From Flaveria trinervia (Eukaryota > Streptophyta > Magnoliopsida > Asterales > Asteraceae): a DNA stretch of 64,000 bases. Position numbers and translations under genes: made by a program. The stretch is taken from assembly GCA_025506515.1 (NCBI GenBank), contig CM046444.1:75759533-75823532 (forward strand), in the 5' to 3' direction. The notes beneath the pieces were generated by a model. That model was not told where the DNA came from and ran no database searches. It saw only the letters and a list, made by a program, of their open reading frames with translations. The stretch's first letter is position 1. Each line of letters opens with the position of its first letter. Of this stretch, positions 34,465 through 46,088 are shown in pieces.

Positions 34465-35070
34465 AGGCTTTATCACAGAATCAGAACAACTTGTTATGAT
34501 GGTTCAACATCTATTGGGGAGAGTCAACCAATTAGATGCTCCTGTGCTGAAACCACAGAGAAGAAAATTCATGCCAAAGGATTCTTCTTCTTCACCATCT
34601 CCATCCCCTCAGCTGTTTTCATAGCAAATCTGTTAGTTTACCATCTTTTGATGTGAACAGACCCAAAACCAAAAAGGTTTGGGTCTCAAAACAACTAATT
34701 TATTATGATTGCAGGGTTCTTCAGCATGCCACAGTAGCATCTGGTATGTTGACAGTGGAGGATCTATGCATATGACAGGGAACAACTCTCTTCTTCATGA
34801 TTACTCTCAGGAAAGAAGGGGTTTGTTTCTTTTGCAATGATGCTAAGGGTTACATCATTGGCAAAGGCTTTGTCTCCAATGGGGATAAGGTTTGATGATG
34901 TTAACCATGTGGAGATCTCAAGTACAATCTCTTGAGTGTCAGTCAAATGTGATAAAGGCCATGTTGCTCTTTTCACCAGTCAGAACTGCAGGATTCTGTC
35001 ATCCAAAGTTCTGAGTTTGATTGATAAGGTTTTGGATGATCACACTCTCCTGAGGGCCAACAGGACAGAA
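34465..35070 (+). pseudogene. Protease of element 2
   Basis: The motif WYVDSGGSMHMTG is readable at about 34742-34780, with D-S-G at 34751-34759, as expected for a copia aspartic protease. Downstream GKGFVSNG and LLSVSQ-like segments are recognisable but out of frame. The upstream part holds the KKVWVSKQL-type stretch that usually precedes the protease. Confidence 0.82.
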
Positions 35071-35072
35071 GA

Positions 35073-35979
35073 GTGTATGCCTTAGATCTTTCCAAGAAAA
35101 TAGATCTCAAGGCCATCCTTGCCTATTTTCCAAGGCTTCTCCTCAAGAATCTATTCTATGGCATAGAAGCTGGTCATGTGAATCTTAAAAACTTGAATCA
35201 GCTGATACATCATGGTTTAGTAAGGGGATTGCCTATGAAGGAGTTCAGATGTGAAGACAACTGCACTGCTTGTTTTGAAAGGAAAACACACAAAGTCTCA
35301 TTCCCTCCTATTGAAGAACCTAAGTCCATTGCCTGCTTGCAATTACTACACATGGATATCTTTGGTCCTGTGAGAGTAATGAGTATGGCAAAGAAGAAAT
35401 ACTGTCTGGTAATTGTGGATGATTACTCCAGATTTGTATGGACTTTCTTCTTGCATTCAAACGATAGGCTGCTCAGACGATTATAAACTTTGTGTTGTAT
35501 GTTGAGAAGCAGTATTCCCTATCTGTCAAGTGTATCAGAAGTGATAATGGAACAAATTCAGAAACCATACACTTGATGATTTTTATCTCTCAAAGGGAAT
35601 CAAGAGGCAGTTTAGCATCCCAAGGACTCCAGAACAAAATGGAGTAGTAGAGAGAAAGAACAGGACCCTAATGAAAGCTGCAAGGTCCATGTTGGCTGAC
35701 TCTGGTTTGCCACTGACCTTTTGGGCTGAAGCTGTTAACACAGCTTGCTATGTGCAGAATAGAGCCTTAGTAAATCAGAGGTTGATGAAGACTCCATATG
35801 AAGTTCTACATCATTTGGCTCCTCTAATTTCATTTTTCAGAGCCTTTGGGTGTCCTTGTTTCATTCTCAACACAAAGGATCAACTCCACAAATTTGATCC
35901 TAAGGTGGATGCAGGGTATTTTGTTGGTTATTCATCTACTTGCAAGGCATACAAGTCTTCAACTGCAGAACAAAGATAG
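35073..35979 (+). pseudogene. Pre-integrase and integrase of element 2
   Basis: The HHCC region (GHVNLKNLNQLIHHGL, CTACFERKTHK) is followed by HMDIFGPV (first Asp), IRSDNGTN (second Asp, near 35537) and NGVVERK (Glu, near 35640), then SGLPLTFWAEAVNTACYVQNR and FGCPCFILNTKDQ...YFVGYSS. Two open pieces (35073-35486 and 35671-35979) are separated by frame changes. The first His of the zinc domain appears replaced (EAGHVN where WHRRFGHVN-like sequence is usual). Confidence 0.9.
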
Positions 35980-36161
35980 TTGAAGAGACTCTGCATGTGA
36001 AGTTTAATGAATCTCCAAAGGACAAGATTCCACAAAACCCTGTGGAGTTTTGATTTGGACATACTGCAATATGTTCCTTATCAGCTTCAGCTGTTGCTCC
36101 TGTCAACAGTTCTCCACCTGGTGGTATTGATGATGATGATAATACCAATACTCACCTATTC

Positions 36162-37344
36162 ATGTTTAGTGATCAACTGCTTGAGTCCACTAAACTTGAT
36201 GTTCCTGTAGCTTCAGCAGTTCCATCCACAACAAATGCTGATGAGATCTTTGATTCCTCTACATCTTTTGATTTGCCATCTCATTCTTGGTTTCAAGAGT
36301 CTGCCTCACCATCTGCTGCTGCTGAAGGTCCTACAAACACTTGCACAGATCTCATTGTTTATCAAGAGCTGAAGAATCACCCAATGTCTCAAATCATAGG
36401 TGATATCAATGCTGGAGTTTCAACAAGAACTCAATTGTCCAATTTCTGCTTCTATGCTCTCTTCATTAGTCAGCAAGAGCCAAAGAACTATCACATTGCT
36501 TTAAGGGACAATGGATGGGTTGAAGCCATGCAGCTTGAGCTACTTCAGTTCAACAAGCAGCAAGTGTGGGAACTGGTTCCTCTACCCCCAGGTAAGTGTG
36601 CAATAGGCACTAAATGGGTGTTTAGGAAAAAAGATGAAAATGGGCTTATTGTTAAGAACAAGGCCAGACTGGTTGTTCAGGGGTTTGCACAGAAGAAGGT
36701 ATTGATTATGATGAACCTTTGCTCCTGTAGCCAGATTGGAGGCAATTAGATTGTTCTTAGCCTATGCTGATTCCACAATCTTAAAGTTTTTCAAATGGAT
36801 GTTAAAAGTGCATTTTTATATGGTAAAAAAAGAAGAGGTTTATGTGTGTCAACCCCAGGTTTTGAGGATAATAAACATCCAGATTGGGTATACAAGCTTG
36901 ATAAGGCTCTTTATGGGTTGAAACAAGCTCCTAGAGCCTGGTATGAGACATTATCAAATTTTCTTCTTCAAAATAATTTCACTAGAGGCTCCATAGAAAA
37001 CTTTGTTCATTAAGAAGGTGGATCAGCATAAGCTACTTGTTCAAATTTATGTTGATGATATTATTTTTGCATCCTCTGATCCCCAGTTGTGTGATATTTA
37101 CCAATTTAATGCAAAGAAGTTTGAAATGAGTGCAATGGGAGAATTACAGTTCTTTCTAGGATTGCAAATCAAACAAAAGGCTGATGGAACTTTCATTCAT
37201 CAGTCTAAATATACAAAAGATCTTTTGAATAAGTTTGATTTACAAAACTGTAAGCCCTGTTCTACTCCTATGTGCCACACCACTCAACTGGATGCAGATC
37301 AGAAAGGTAAAGCTATGTTGATGAAACACTTTACAGATGTATGA
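36162..37344 (+). pseudogene. Reverse transcriptase of element 2
   Basis: Begins with the integrase-RT linker, then IIGDINAGVSTR, the fingers segment GTKWVFRKKDENG, ARLVVQGF, a frame break, MDVKSAFLYG, KALYGLKQAPRAWYETLS and the catalytic box YVDDIIFAS at 37048-37059. FFLGLQIKQKADGTFIHQSK follows. The catalytic aspartates are intact but at least three frame changes break the protein. Confidence 0.92.
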
Positions 37345-37997
37345 TTGGGTCCTTGATGTACTTAACAGCTTCTAGACCAGATATCATGTTTGCAACTTGT
37401 GTTTGTGCTAGATTTCAGGCTGCTCCTAAAAGTCTCATTTGATTGCAGTCAAGAGGATCTTTAGATATCTGCAAGGTACAATCTCTAGGTTTATGGTATT
37501 CCACTGGACACTCTTGCAAATAGTTGCTTTTTCTGATAGTGACTATGCAGGGTGTAAGTTAACCAGAAAGTCAACTTCTGGTGGATGTCAATTCCTAGGC
37601 AACTATTTGATTTCTTGGCAGAGTAAGAAACAAACATCTGTTGCTACATCCACTCCTGAAGCAGAGTACATTGCTGCTGCAAGTTGTACATCTCAGGTAC
37701 TCTGGCTTCAGAACCAACTTTTGGATTATGGCATTACAGAGACTAAGACTCCATTATTAATGGACGTGCTTCAGCTCTTTGCATTGTCAAAATCTTGTCC
37801 AGCATTCTAGGACCAAACATATAGAGATCAGACACCAGTTTATTAGGGACTGTTTTGAAAAAGGTCTGATTGATCCAAAGTTTGTGTCTAGTGCTGATGA
37901 GCTTGCAGACATTTTACTAAGCCTTTGGATAGTTCAACTTTCCAAAACCTGTGTTAAGGCTTGGTATGCTGCAGCTAGAATAAGTGACAACTACTGA
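37345..37997 (+). pseudogene. RNase H of element 2
   Basis: Shows SDSDYAGCKLTRKSTSGG, then STPEAEYIAAASCTSQVLWL (one change from the usual AEAEY), a damaged DN.SA segment and the terminal RTKHIEIRHQFIRD block before DELADI. One frameshift near 37780 separates the end from the rest. Confidence 0.88.
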
Positions 37998-38630
37998 TGA
38001 TCTCAGTAAACAAGTACTGATGATCATTAGTAAACCGTCACAAATAAGTACTGATTCTTACAAACTACTGATGTAGTTATAACTACTGATGTCAGTAAAA
38101 CAAATAAGTACTGATGTCCTATGAAAACTGAAACAGCCAAAAGACTGATGAGTAAGTGTTGAGGACAGTATGAACAACTGAAAAGCTAAGAATTGACGAA
38201 AACTACTGATGGAATTTTCTCTTTAGTCGTTTTAAACTGCTGTTTCATCTTAAACAACTAAAGCAAAAACCAATGTCTTAGTAGTTTCACAACTACTGAT
38301 GACTAACACCAAGTCTTCAGTCGTTTACAACAACTGATGACAAAACCATGTCTTCAGTAGTTTCACACTACTGATGACTAACACCAAGTCTTCAGTCGTT
38401 TACAACAACTGATGACAAAACCATGTCTTCAGTAGTTTCACAACTACTGATGACTAACACCAAGTCCTCAGTTGTTTCCAACATCTGAAGTCAAAACCAT
38501 GGTTTTCAGTAGTTTTATAACTACTGATGCCTAAAACCAAGACTTCAGTTGTTTCAAGCTTTGAAGGTTAATACCATGTCATCAGTCGTTTAAAACTACT
38601 GATGATTAACACCAAACCCTTCAGTTGTTT
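37990..38630. promoter_or_regulatory. CAGTAGTT/AACTACTG array upstream of ORF2 (element 2)
   Basis: About 20 copies of AACTACTGAtGA or its complement TtCAGTAGTT, often in facing pairs (GTAGTTTCACAACTACTGATG), fill 640 bp between RNase H and the ORF2 TATA box. The motif CAGTAGTT is also the main repeated unit of the promoter-proximal LTR (about 31185-31390). Confidence 0.8.
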
Positions 38631-38643
38631 TATAACCCATACC

Positions 38644-38653
38644 CTATAAATAC
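38644..38653 (+). promoter_or_regulatory. TATA box of the ORF2 promoter (element 2)
   Basis: CTATAAATAC, 66 bp before the ORF2 ATG and directly after the motif array. The same CTATAAATAC is the TATA box of the T3 LTR (56046-56055). Confidence 0.65.
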
Positions 38654-38718
38654 CTAATCCTACAGAGCTTCATTATCTCAAACCTAACGTTCAAAACTCC
38701 GAACCTTCTCTCACATTA

Positions 38719-41700
38719 ATGGCGACCATGCAGCTTAAACCAAGACACAACTGTGTTGCCTACCTTACCAAATCACCTTCTGGACGAAGTTTGATACTGC
38801 CATTGATCTAATGGTCCATTCTCCATACAAAACGGCCTTCCTTATCAATCCTACCTACCATTTATGCCGAATCCCTAAATCAGTTTTGGACGAACGTCAC
38901 CCTTACCACTGGGGAGAATGACACCGAGTCTCTCCAGTCGTTCGTCAACTACCGTAAGGTGGTCATCACTCTGGAATCCTTCGCCAAACCCTACAACTGG
39001 ATGATGCCACCTTCCCGCTGGATATTCAAAGGGCACCACTGATCTATCCTTTGCCCACCATGGATACCAGGGTAACCTCAACGCTTCTACCATCCTAAAG
39101 AAGCATTTCCATGACGCTGAACGCCTTATTTTTCATATCGTGAATGTCTGCCTAGCCCCTAAGACTTCTTCTTGGATCAAATGTCAACCAGTGGCAGCAG
39201 GTATTCTTCTCTATCCTTGAGCAACAAAACTTAATTTTTCTGAAATATTTTTCTTGAACTTAAGGATATGGTCTCAAAACCTATTGCTAACCGATGGATA
39301 TATATCCATCACATTCATAATGGCCATTATAGAAGAACCAGCTGAAAGCTGAGGGACTTGTTGGCCTTGGTCCCTACCATGGCTGTATTGCCTGAGGTAT
39401 ACTCCAGGCACAACTCAGACCAGTCACTCAAACAGGCTGCCAAGCTGCGAAAAGCCACGCAGCTGGAACCCACACCACCACCTCCAAATCCAAAGTCCCC
39501 ACCAAACCCAAACACAAGAACCCAAAAAGGCTGCTCAGGGAGATGAGTCCCCTGAGATGCCCTGTACCACAAACATAGAAATCCATACTGGTTATAACCC
39601 CCAGTATGTCCATGACCACCTGCTACAACCGCTCAGGCTTCCTCTCAAAAGAGCCTGCAGCAACCACATTCGGGGCACCTATACATCTGGAACCTTCCTC
39701 ATTTGAGGAGGTTGCCATTGAAACGCACCACTCTCCCTGGTGCATACTGCTTCGACACCATCTCCCACTGCAACCGCCCCCCAAAAGTCCTACCATAATA
39801 GTTGCAAAAGTGCTGATCAGTTGCATTCCTCCCCCTCCCCTCCCCAATACCAATCAAAACTGGGATAGCCTCAACAATTGAGGGGGAGGATCCAAATGCT
39901 TCTGATAACCCACAGCACAGGGGTTACATTGTTCCATCTCCAAGTGTAAAAAGAAGATTAGAACATCTAGTGAGGCTGCCACTTCTCCTGCTTCAGCATA
40001 TGATCAGGATGCAGTTGGTACCATCCATAACCTCACCAGAGGCAACTGCCAATGAAGACATAGTCCTGAGGCAGGAAGTCCCCAGTACCAAGAACAAGGG
40101 CACATGCTGCTACTGATCTACACTCAGAGCATGTACATCCTGATTCTATCAGGAGGTCAGGTGATTCAGCAAACACTGATGATGACCTGGGCTTCTTCTA
40201 TGATGTTTTAGCCCAAAATACCATCCTAGAGAAAGTGGTAAGCAGACTGAATGAGCTGATTGCCAAAATGTCTTAGGATCTAAGTCCATCTGCCCCAATA
40301 CACCAACAGATGGCACCTTCCTCTGAAGGTCTCTTATACACGAGCCACTCCAAAACACTCAGCCACCTGCCTCTACTTCTGGCACTATCTCTCAGGGACA
40401 AACCCCCCTGAGCAAATAGCTGCTATCTTTCAAAATTCCTTACCTCTCATCACACAATTATCACTGATATAGTGATTAAAACCCTTGATGAGAGGCTTCC
40501 CTCGTTATCCACCCTTGATAGAGGAAGTTGTGAGCAAAAGGCTTTCTGACAATCAAACCCTTGCAACCAATGCAACCAAAAAGGGGATTCAGTCAGTGAA
40601 AGCAAAACGAAAGAGGATTGAAGATGGGAAAGAGAAAGAAAAAAGAGATAGAGGTGGAAATGAAAAGGAGTTGGGTGTAGAGACTGAGAAGGAGAAGGAG
40701 AAGGAAGTTGAAATGGAGAAAGTGACTGAAAGTACTAAAGACTTTCATGTCACATACAAGAAAGGAAGAGTGGAAAGAAGGAGAAGGAGTTGGAGGAAAT
40801 GGTGAAGGAGGCTGATGCCCAACACAGCAGATCAATGGATAACATCATTGATCAGCTGTTTAGGCAAGGTCATGACACTGAAAAACTTGACTCAGAAATT
40901 AGAAGATTGGAGATTGAAGAAATCCAAGCAAGATGGGCAAGTTACAGTGTGTTGGAAAGGGAAAGGCTGGAAATCATGATCAGGTTCATAGCTAAGTATC
41001 TTGGAAGATCATTGATTGAAATCAAGTCATGGTCCAGGGACAACATCTTGGCAATAACCACCAAGATCTATTCGTCTGAAGTATATACCAAAGGGCTGGT
41101 CATTGAAGCCTTGAATGAAGCTGGTGCTGGAGCAGGACTGAACTGGTCAAACAATCTAAAGCCTCATTTACATCCAAAATGCTAGAACAGCCTGTCAAAA
41201 TTCCCACACCAAAACCACCACAACACAACCCACTAAACCAATTCCCTACCCACAAAACCAATAGCCGATGATGTTATCCCAGAAGAGGAAGAGAAGGGTA
41301 CTGAGGCTAGAAGAGGAAGAAGAAGATAATGATGAAGATGAAGACAGCTGCCAATCTCTGCTGTTATACAGTTGCCTAAGGCCATAAGTCACCCTCCAAC
41401 AATTACTCCTGAATCTCAAAGGCAAATTGTGAAAGTGAAGTTAGAAGAAGAAGAGCTTCACAAACAACATGATGAGGAACTGTTGAGAAGAGTCGACAAA
41501 GCATACGCTGCCACATCTTCAATCATCAATATGAAGAAACATGCTCAGAGATTATACACTCTCAAACATACCTTTCAATATCAAAAAGAGAGAGTGAGGA
41601 TTTGCCCTGATCTCAGGGTGTCTCATAGGATTTCAAAGAAAAATATTCCACAGAGATACATTGGCCAAGTAAAGAAGATTGTAGATGAAGTGATCTCACT

Positions 41701-42062
41701 GGCCTTTGTAGTATCACCTTGGGAGATCCTAGATGACTTCAAGAAAGCCTATAAAGCTAAACTGACCCACAAAAGATGCTAGAGAATAAAGTGGTGAAAA
41801 AGGGGTTAGTGTATAGGAGGCTTGAGGAAGTTAGAAAGAATGAGCTCCAGTTGTTCTTAGAGGGTATTCACCCAGATGAATTCGCATATAGAGTCATAAC
41901 AACTGTGGAACTAAAAATGAGAAGCAGGTCAAATACCTCTCTGAGTATTATGGGCCAGAGTCACTCTTTGAAGGAGAAGCAGAAGAGCTTACCATGGAGG
42001 AACAAGTAATCTTCATTGAGGCCTATACAAGGGAGTCTTACAGACTCATAGTTGGGAAGTAG
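38719..42062 (+). pseudogene. ORF2 of element 2
   Basis: ATG at 38719 opens MATMQLKPRHNCVAYLTKSP, the shared ORF2 signature. After breaks it has a Pro-rich spacer (39460-39550), a highly charged Lys/Glu segment (40590-40800), then a conserved helical domain (SVLERERLEIMIRFIAKYLG, 40950-41080), a poly-Glu/Arg patch and a second conserved region (41372-41782, HTFQYQKERVRICPDLRVSH; 41810-42062, FLEGIHPDEFAYRVITTVEL) ending at TAG 42060-42062. Element 3 carries the same order, so the layout is real. No signal peptide or membrane segment. Function unknown; sometimes such extra ORFs are called env-like, which I do not support here. Confidence 0.78.
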
Positions 42063-42270
42063 ATCTCATGGATGGGGTAACAGCTCTGTGTCCAGTTCCA
42101 CAAGACAGAGTTCCCATCCATCCTTTGTCAAACAGATCATTAAGACTTCTTCCCAGGCCTGTGCTTACAAGGGTCACTTCTGAGCTGATCTAGAAGACAA
42201 AAATACCAATCTTTATGCCATAATAAGTGGGACATCTTCAATAAGCTTAAAGGTTTCGGCTGCATTGGTT

Positions 42271-42281
42271 CAGGGGGAGTT
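42271..42281 (+). other. Polypurine tract of element 2
   Basis: CAGGGGGAGTT immediately before the 3' LTR. Confidence 0.93.
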
Positions 42282-43303
42282 TGTTGGACCAAAAGAACCA
42301 ATGAGCCAGATCAGAAAAACCTTTAAGTCCCACAAGACATCACAACAACTGCTGAAGACTTCATCAGCTATTTGACAAAGTCTAAAGATCAACAGCTGAA
42401 GACTAAAGTACTGAAGACTTCACAGCTGAAGACCAAAGTCTGAAGATCAACAGCTGAAGACTAAAGTACTGAAGACTTCAACAGCTGAAGACCAAAGTCT
42501 GAAGATCAACAGCTGAAGACTAAGTACTGAAGACTTCAACAGCTGAAGACCAAAGTCTGAAGATCAACAGCTGAAGACTAAAGTACTGAAGACTTCAACA
42601 GCTGAAGACCAAAGTCTGAAGATCAACAGCTGAAGACTAAAGTACCGAAGACTTCAACAGCTGAAGACCAAAGTCTGAAGAGCAATAGCTGAAGACTAAG
42701 TACTGAAGATCAACAGCTGAAGTACAAAGACTGAAGACAACATCTGAAGACATCAGCTGATGACAACAACTGAAGTTCAAGAAGTCCAAGTACTGAAGCC
42801 TTCAGAGTTTGTCAAAACAACTGAAGAAGCATTCTTCAGTTGTTGTGATGGTTTCCTTTCAGTAGTTTTCTTTTCTATTTCAGTACTTGTAAAATGACTG
42901 AAGAGCATGTTCTTCAGTCGTTGTTGTTTCAGTAGTTTTCTTTTCAGTAGTTGTAGTGATAGTTAACACTTGGTATTTTTGTAAGAAGATGTCAGCTTTT
43001 GACATCTTCAGTTGTTGTGTTAACTTTCAGTAGTTAAATAACAGTTAGATGTCACTGTCAAGTGACATCAGCTGACGTCAGCTTCCCTTATAAAAGGAAA
43101 GATGACCTAATTGTAATAGTGCGAAAAAGCCAGCCGAAGCGTGTATTGAATGAATATATTCCTTTTGACAGAAATTCTCTCTCTATAACAAACACTGTTT
43201 CATTGATAAATTTCGTGCGTTCTTGTTTAAATTTGTTAATTTGTGGTCGCATTCCGCTGCAAATCCAATCTAATTGATCAAACTAGATGCTGAGATCCTA
43301 ACA
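42282..43303 (+). repeat. 3' LTR of element 2
   Basis: 1,022 bp, matches 30632-31653; holds the 59-bp array, the hairpin at 43049-43068, the bZIP-like palindrome at 43070-43083 and TTATAAAAG at 43089-43097. Confidence 0.96.
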
Positions 43304-43308
43304 AGCAC
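43304..43308. repeat. Target-site duplication, right copy (element 2)
   Basis: AGCAC directly after the LTR's CTAACA, identical to 30627-30631. Confidence 0.92.
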
Positions 43309-43408
43309 AGGCCAGGAAAAGGTTTCTAATCTTTTGATTGGCTAAGTATGGAAGGGAACTCTGTCTTGAAGAAAAACTGGACACAGAGTCTTGTCCCAAC
43401 CATGAAAC

Positions 43409-46088
43409 CTAATTCCCATTAATGAGTCTATAAGACTCACTAGCATAGGCCTCAAGGAGAACAACTTGTTCCTCCTTGGTGAGTTCTTCTGCTTCTCCCT
43501 CGAAGAAGAACTCTGGGCCATAATACTCAGACAGGTATCTCACTGTCTTTCCATTTTTCAACTCCACAGTTGTTATCTCTCTGTAAGCAAATTCATTAGG
43601 GTGAGAGCCTTCAAGCAATAACTGGAGTTCATTCTTCTGAATATCTTTAAGTCTTTTGTATAAAACCCCTTCTTGATCATTTTGTTCTCAAGAATAGATT
43701 GAGGGGTTGTCTTGGAGTTGTGAGCTCTCTTGAATTCTTCAATGATTTCCAGGGTGAGACTACCATGGCCAACGTAATTGCAGCATTCAAGGTCTTCTTC
43801 ACTTGGCCATGATATCTACTTGGTATATTCTTCTTATGAATTCTAGAACTTACCCTGGGGTCTGGCCAGATTCGCACTCTTTCTCTTTGATGTTGAAAAG
43901 TATGTCTAAGTGTGTACAGCCTCAGAGCCTGTTTCTTCATTTCTTGAATGGATGAGGAATGAGGGAAATCCTTGTCAACCATCTTGAGAAACTGCTCATC
44001 GTGCTGCTTCTGCTGTTCTGCTTCTTCAATCTTTACCTTCACCATCTGCATTTGCAAGTCAGGTGTAATCACTTGTTGACTTCTGTGCTCAGGTGTTTTA
44101 AGCTTGAGAACAGCAGAGATTGGCAGACAATCTTCATCATCATACTATTCTTCATCTTCTTCTACCCTCAACACCCTTCTTCTCCTTTTGGGTGTATCAC
44201 TGGGTAAGGTTTGAGGTGGTTTTTGAGGTAAAGGTATTGGTTTTGTGGGTTGAGTTGTGGGTGGCTTTGGTTTAGGGATAGATTTGGGAGATTTTAGAGA
44301 TAAGGGTTGTGTTTGAGTGGGAGTGTGAGAAGACTGACTTAGCATTTTGGGGATGAGTTTGGCTTTGGAGAGCTTTGCCATTTCAGTTCTCTTCCCTGCA
44401 CCTGTTTCATCCAGTGCTTCAATGATCAACCCTTTATTATAGCTTCCAGCAGAGCAGATTTTCTTGGTTATCTCCAAGATACTGTCTCTAGACCAGGCCT
44501 TTATCTCTATCAATGATCTTCCAAGGTATTTGGCAATGAATCTGATCATTATCTCCAATCTTTCCCTTTCCAACACACTATAACCAGCCTATCTAGCTTG
44601 AATCTCTTCTATTTCCAGCCTTCTGATCTCAGTGTCTAGTGTGGCTGTGTCATGACCTTGTCGAAAGAGATGATCTATAATTTTATCCATGGATCCGCTG
44701 TGAGTTTCATCAGCATCTTTGACAAGATCTTCTAAGGATTTATCTTCATCAGCTTTTGACTCAACACTTTTCTTTCTTTTATATGTGATCAGCTAATCTT
44801 CCTTCTCTTTATCTGTGATCAGCTGTTCTGAGATCAGTTCTTTCTCCACCTTCTTCTCTTTTGCAGGTTCTTTCTCATCATCAACTCTTTTTCTTTTCTT
44901 TTCTTTCACTTCCTTAGACTTGGAAGTCTCCCCCTTTTTGGTTGCAACGGGATCAGGGGCTTGAAAGGCAGAAAGAGATTTGTGAACATCATCATCAATG
45001 AGGGTTTGTAGATTTGAGGAGATCCTCTCATCAATGGCTTTATGCACTATGTCAGTGATGATGGGAGTGATGAGAGGCAAGGAGTTTTGAAAGATAGCAA
45101 CCATCTGCTCAGAGGGGTTCTGTCCCTGAGAGGTGGTGCCAAAAGTAGTGGCTGGTGGCTCAGTTAAGTGTGTAGGCTCAGTGTTTGGTGAACCTTCAAT
45201 TGAAGGTGCCATCTGTGGGTTTTTGGGGTTTGTGGGGTAGATGGACTTTGATCCTGAGACATTTTGGCTAGCAGCTCTTTGAGTCTGCTCACCTCAGTCT
45301 CTAGGATGGTATTATGGGCTAATACATCATAGAAAAAGCCCAGGTCATCATCAGTCTATGCTGAATCACCTGACCTCCTGATTGAATCAGGATGTACATG
45401 CTCTGAGTGTAGATCAGTAGAAGCATGTGCCCCTTGTTCTTGGTACTGGGGACTTCCGGCCTCAGGACTGTGTCCTTCATTGGCAGTTGCCTCTGGTAAG
45501 GTCTTATGGATGTTACCAACTTCATCCTGATCATTTGCTGAATCAGTAGAAGTGGCAGCCTTACCAGATGTTCTAACCTTCGTTTCTACACTTGGAGATT
45601 GAACATTGTAACCCCTATGCTGTGGGTTATCAAAAGCATTTTGGTCCTCCGCCTCAATTGTTGAGGTATGCCCAGTGGTAAGAGGTTGCTGGGGAGGGGG
45701 TGAGGAATGCAACTAACTCAACATTTTAGCAACTATCAGTGTTGGGTTTTGAGGGGCGGTTGCATGTGGAGATTGGTCCGAAGCAGATTGCAGCCGGGGT
45801 GAAAGGTCCCCTTTAATGGTAACCCTCTCAATTGAGATACGTTCTAGAAATGTGGGATCCCCAATTGTGGTTGCAACAGGTGTCGTTGAGAGGATACCTG
45901 TGCGGCTTTAGCAGGTTGAGTCTTGGACATAACTGGGGGGTTAGAACGAGTATGTATTTCCTGTGTTTGTGGTATAGGGGCATCCTCAGGGGACTCATCT
46001 CCCTGAGTAGCCTTTTTGGGCTTTTTGGATTTGGGTTTGGTGGGGACTTTGGATCTGGAAGTGGAGGCTGTGGAAGGATGAATCTTGG
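43409..46088 (-). pseudogene. ORF2 of element 3
   Basis: Minus-strand counterpart of element 2 ORF2, in reverse order on the plus strand: 43409-43618 (GSHPNEFAYREITTVEL), 43677-44072 (HTFQHQRERVRIWPDPRVSS), 44145-44576 (ERERLEIMIRFIAKYLGRSL and a Pro/Lys linker), 44793-45212 (KEKKRKRVDDEKEPAKEKK basic cluster), 45319-45712 and 45828-46088 (DPKSPPNPNPKSPK). Most pieces share one frame, interrupted by several stops, so it is better preserved than element 2. The N-terminal signature is lost at the T4 junction near 46088. Confidence 0.8.

Larger units (their letters stand above)
30632..43303 (+). mobile_element. Element 2: structurally complete T2 copia retrotransposon
   Basis: A 12,672-bp element with two 1,022-bp LTRs, TG...CA ends, perfect 5-bp target duplication, iMet primer-binding site and polypurine tract. 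Internal order: gag, linker with second zinc knuckle, protease, integrase, RT, RNase H, motif array, internal TATA box and ORF2. It sits in the 3' untranslated region of a related T2 element (element 3), in the opposite orientation. The LTRs are highly similar, with occasional substitutions and small indels in the repeats. All reading frames carry stops or frameshifts, so it is inactive now. Confidence 0.97.
29911..46088 (-). mobile_element. Element 3: 3' part of a T2-family element, split by element 2
   Basis: Minus-strand T2 relative. Its 3' LTR (29911-30556), a short internal piece (30557-30631) and, after element 2, its ORF2 region (43304-46088) can be joined through the AGCAC duplication. 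No gag or pol of this copy remains; at 46088 it meets T4 DNA in the opposite orientation. The LTR is more diverged from element 2 than the ORF2 region suggests for a sister copy, consistent with an older subfamily. Confidence 0.85.

Noticed and set aside
37990..38630. CRISPR-like spacing of short repeats
   Set aside because: Units are diverged, in both orientations and irregularly spaced, in a plant genome; an LTR-related motif array explains them.
38719..42062. Calling ORF2 an envelope gene
   Set aside because: No signal peptide, membrane anchor or cleavage-site pattern can be seen; basic clusters and coiled coils fit poorly.
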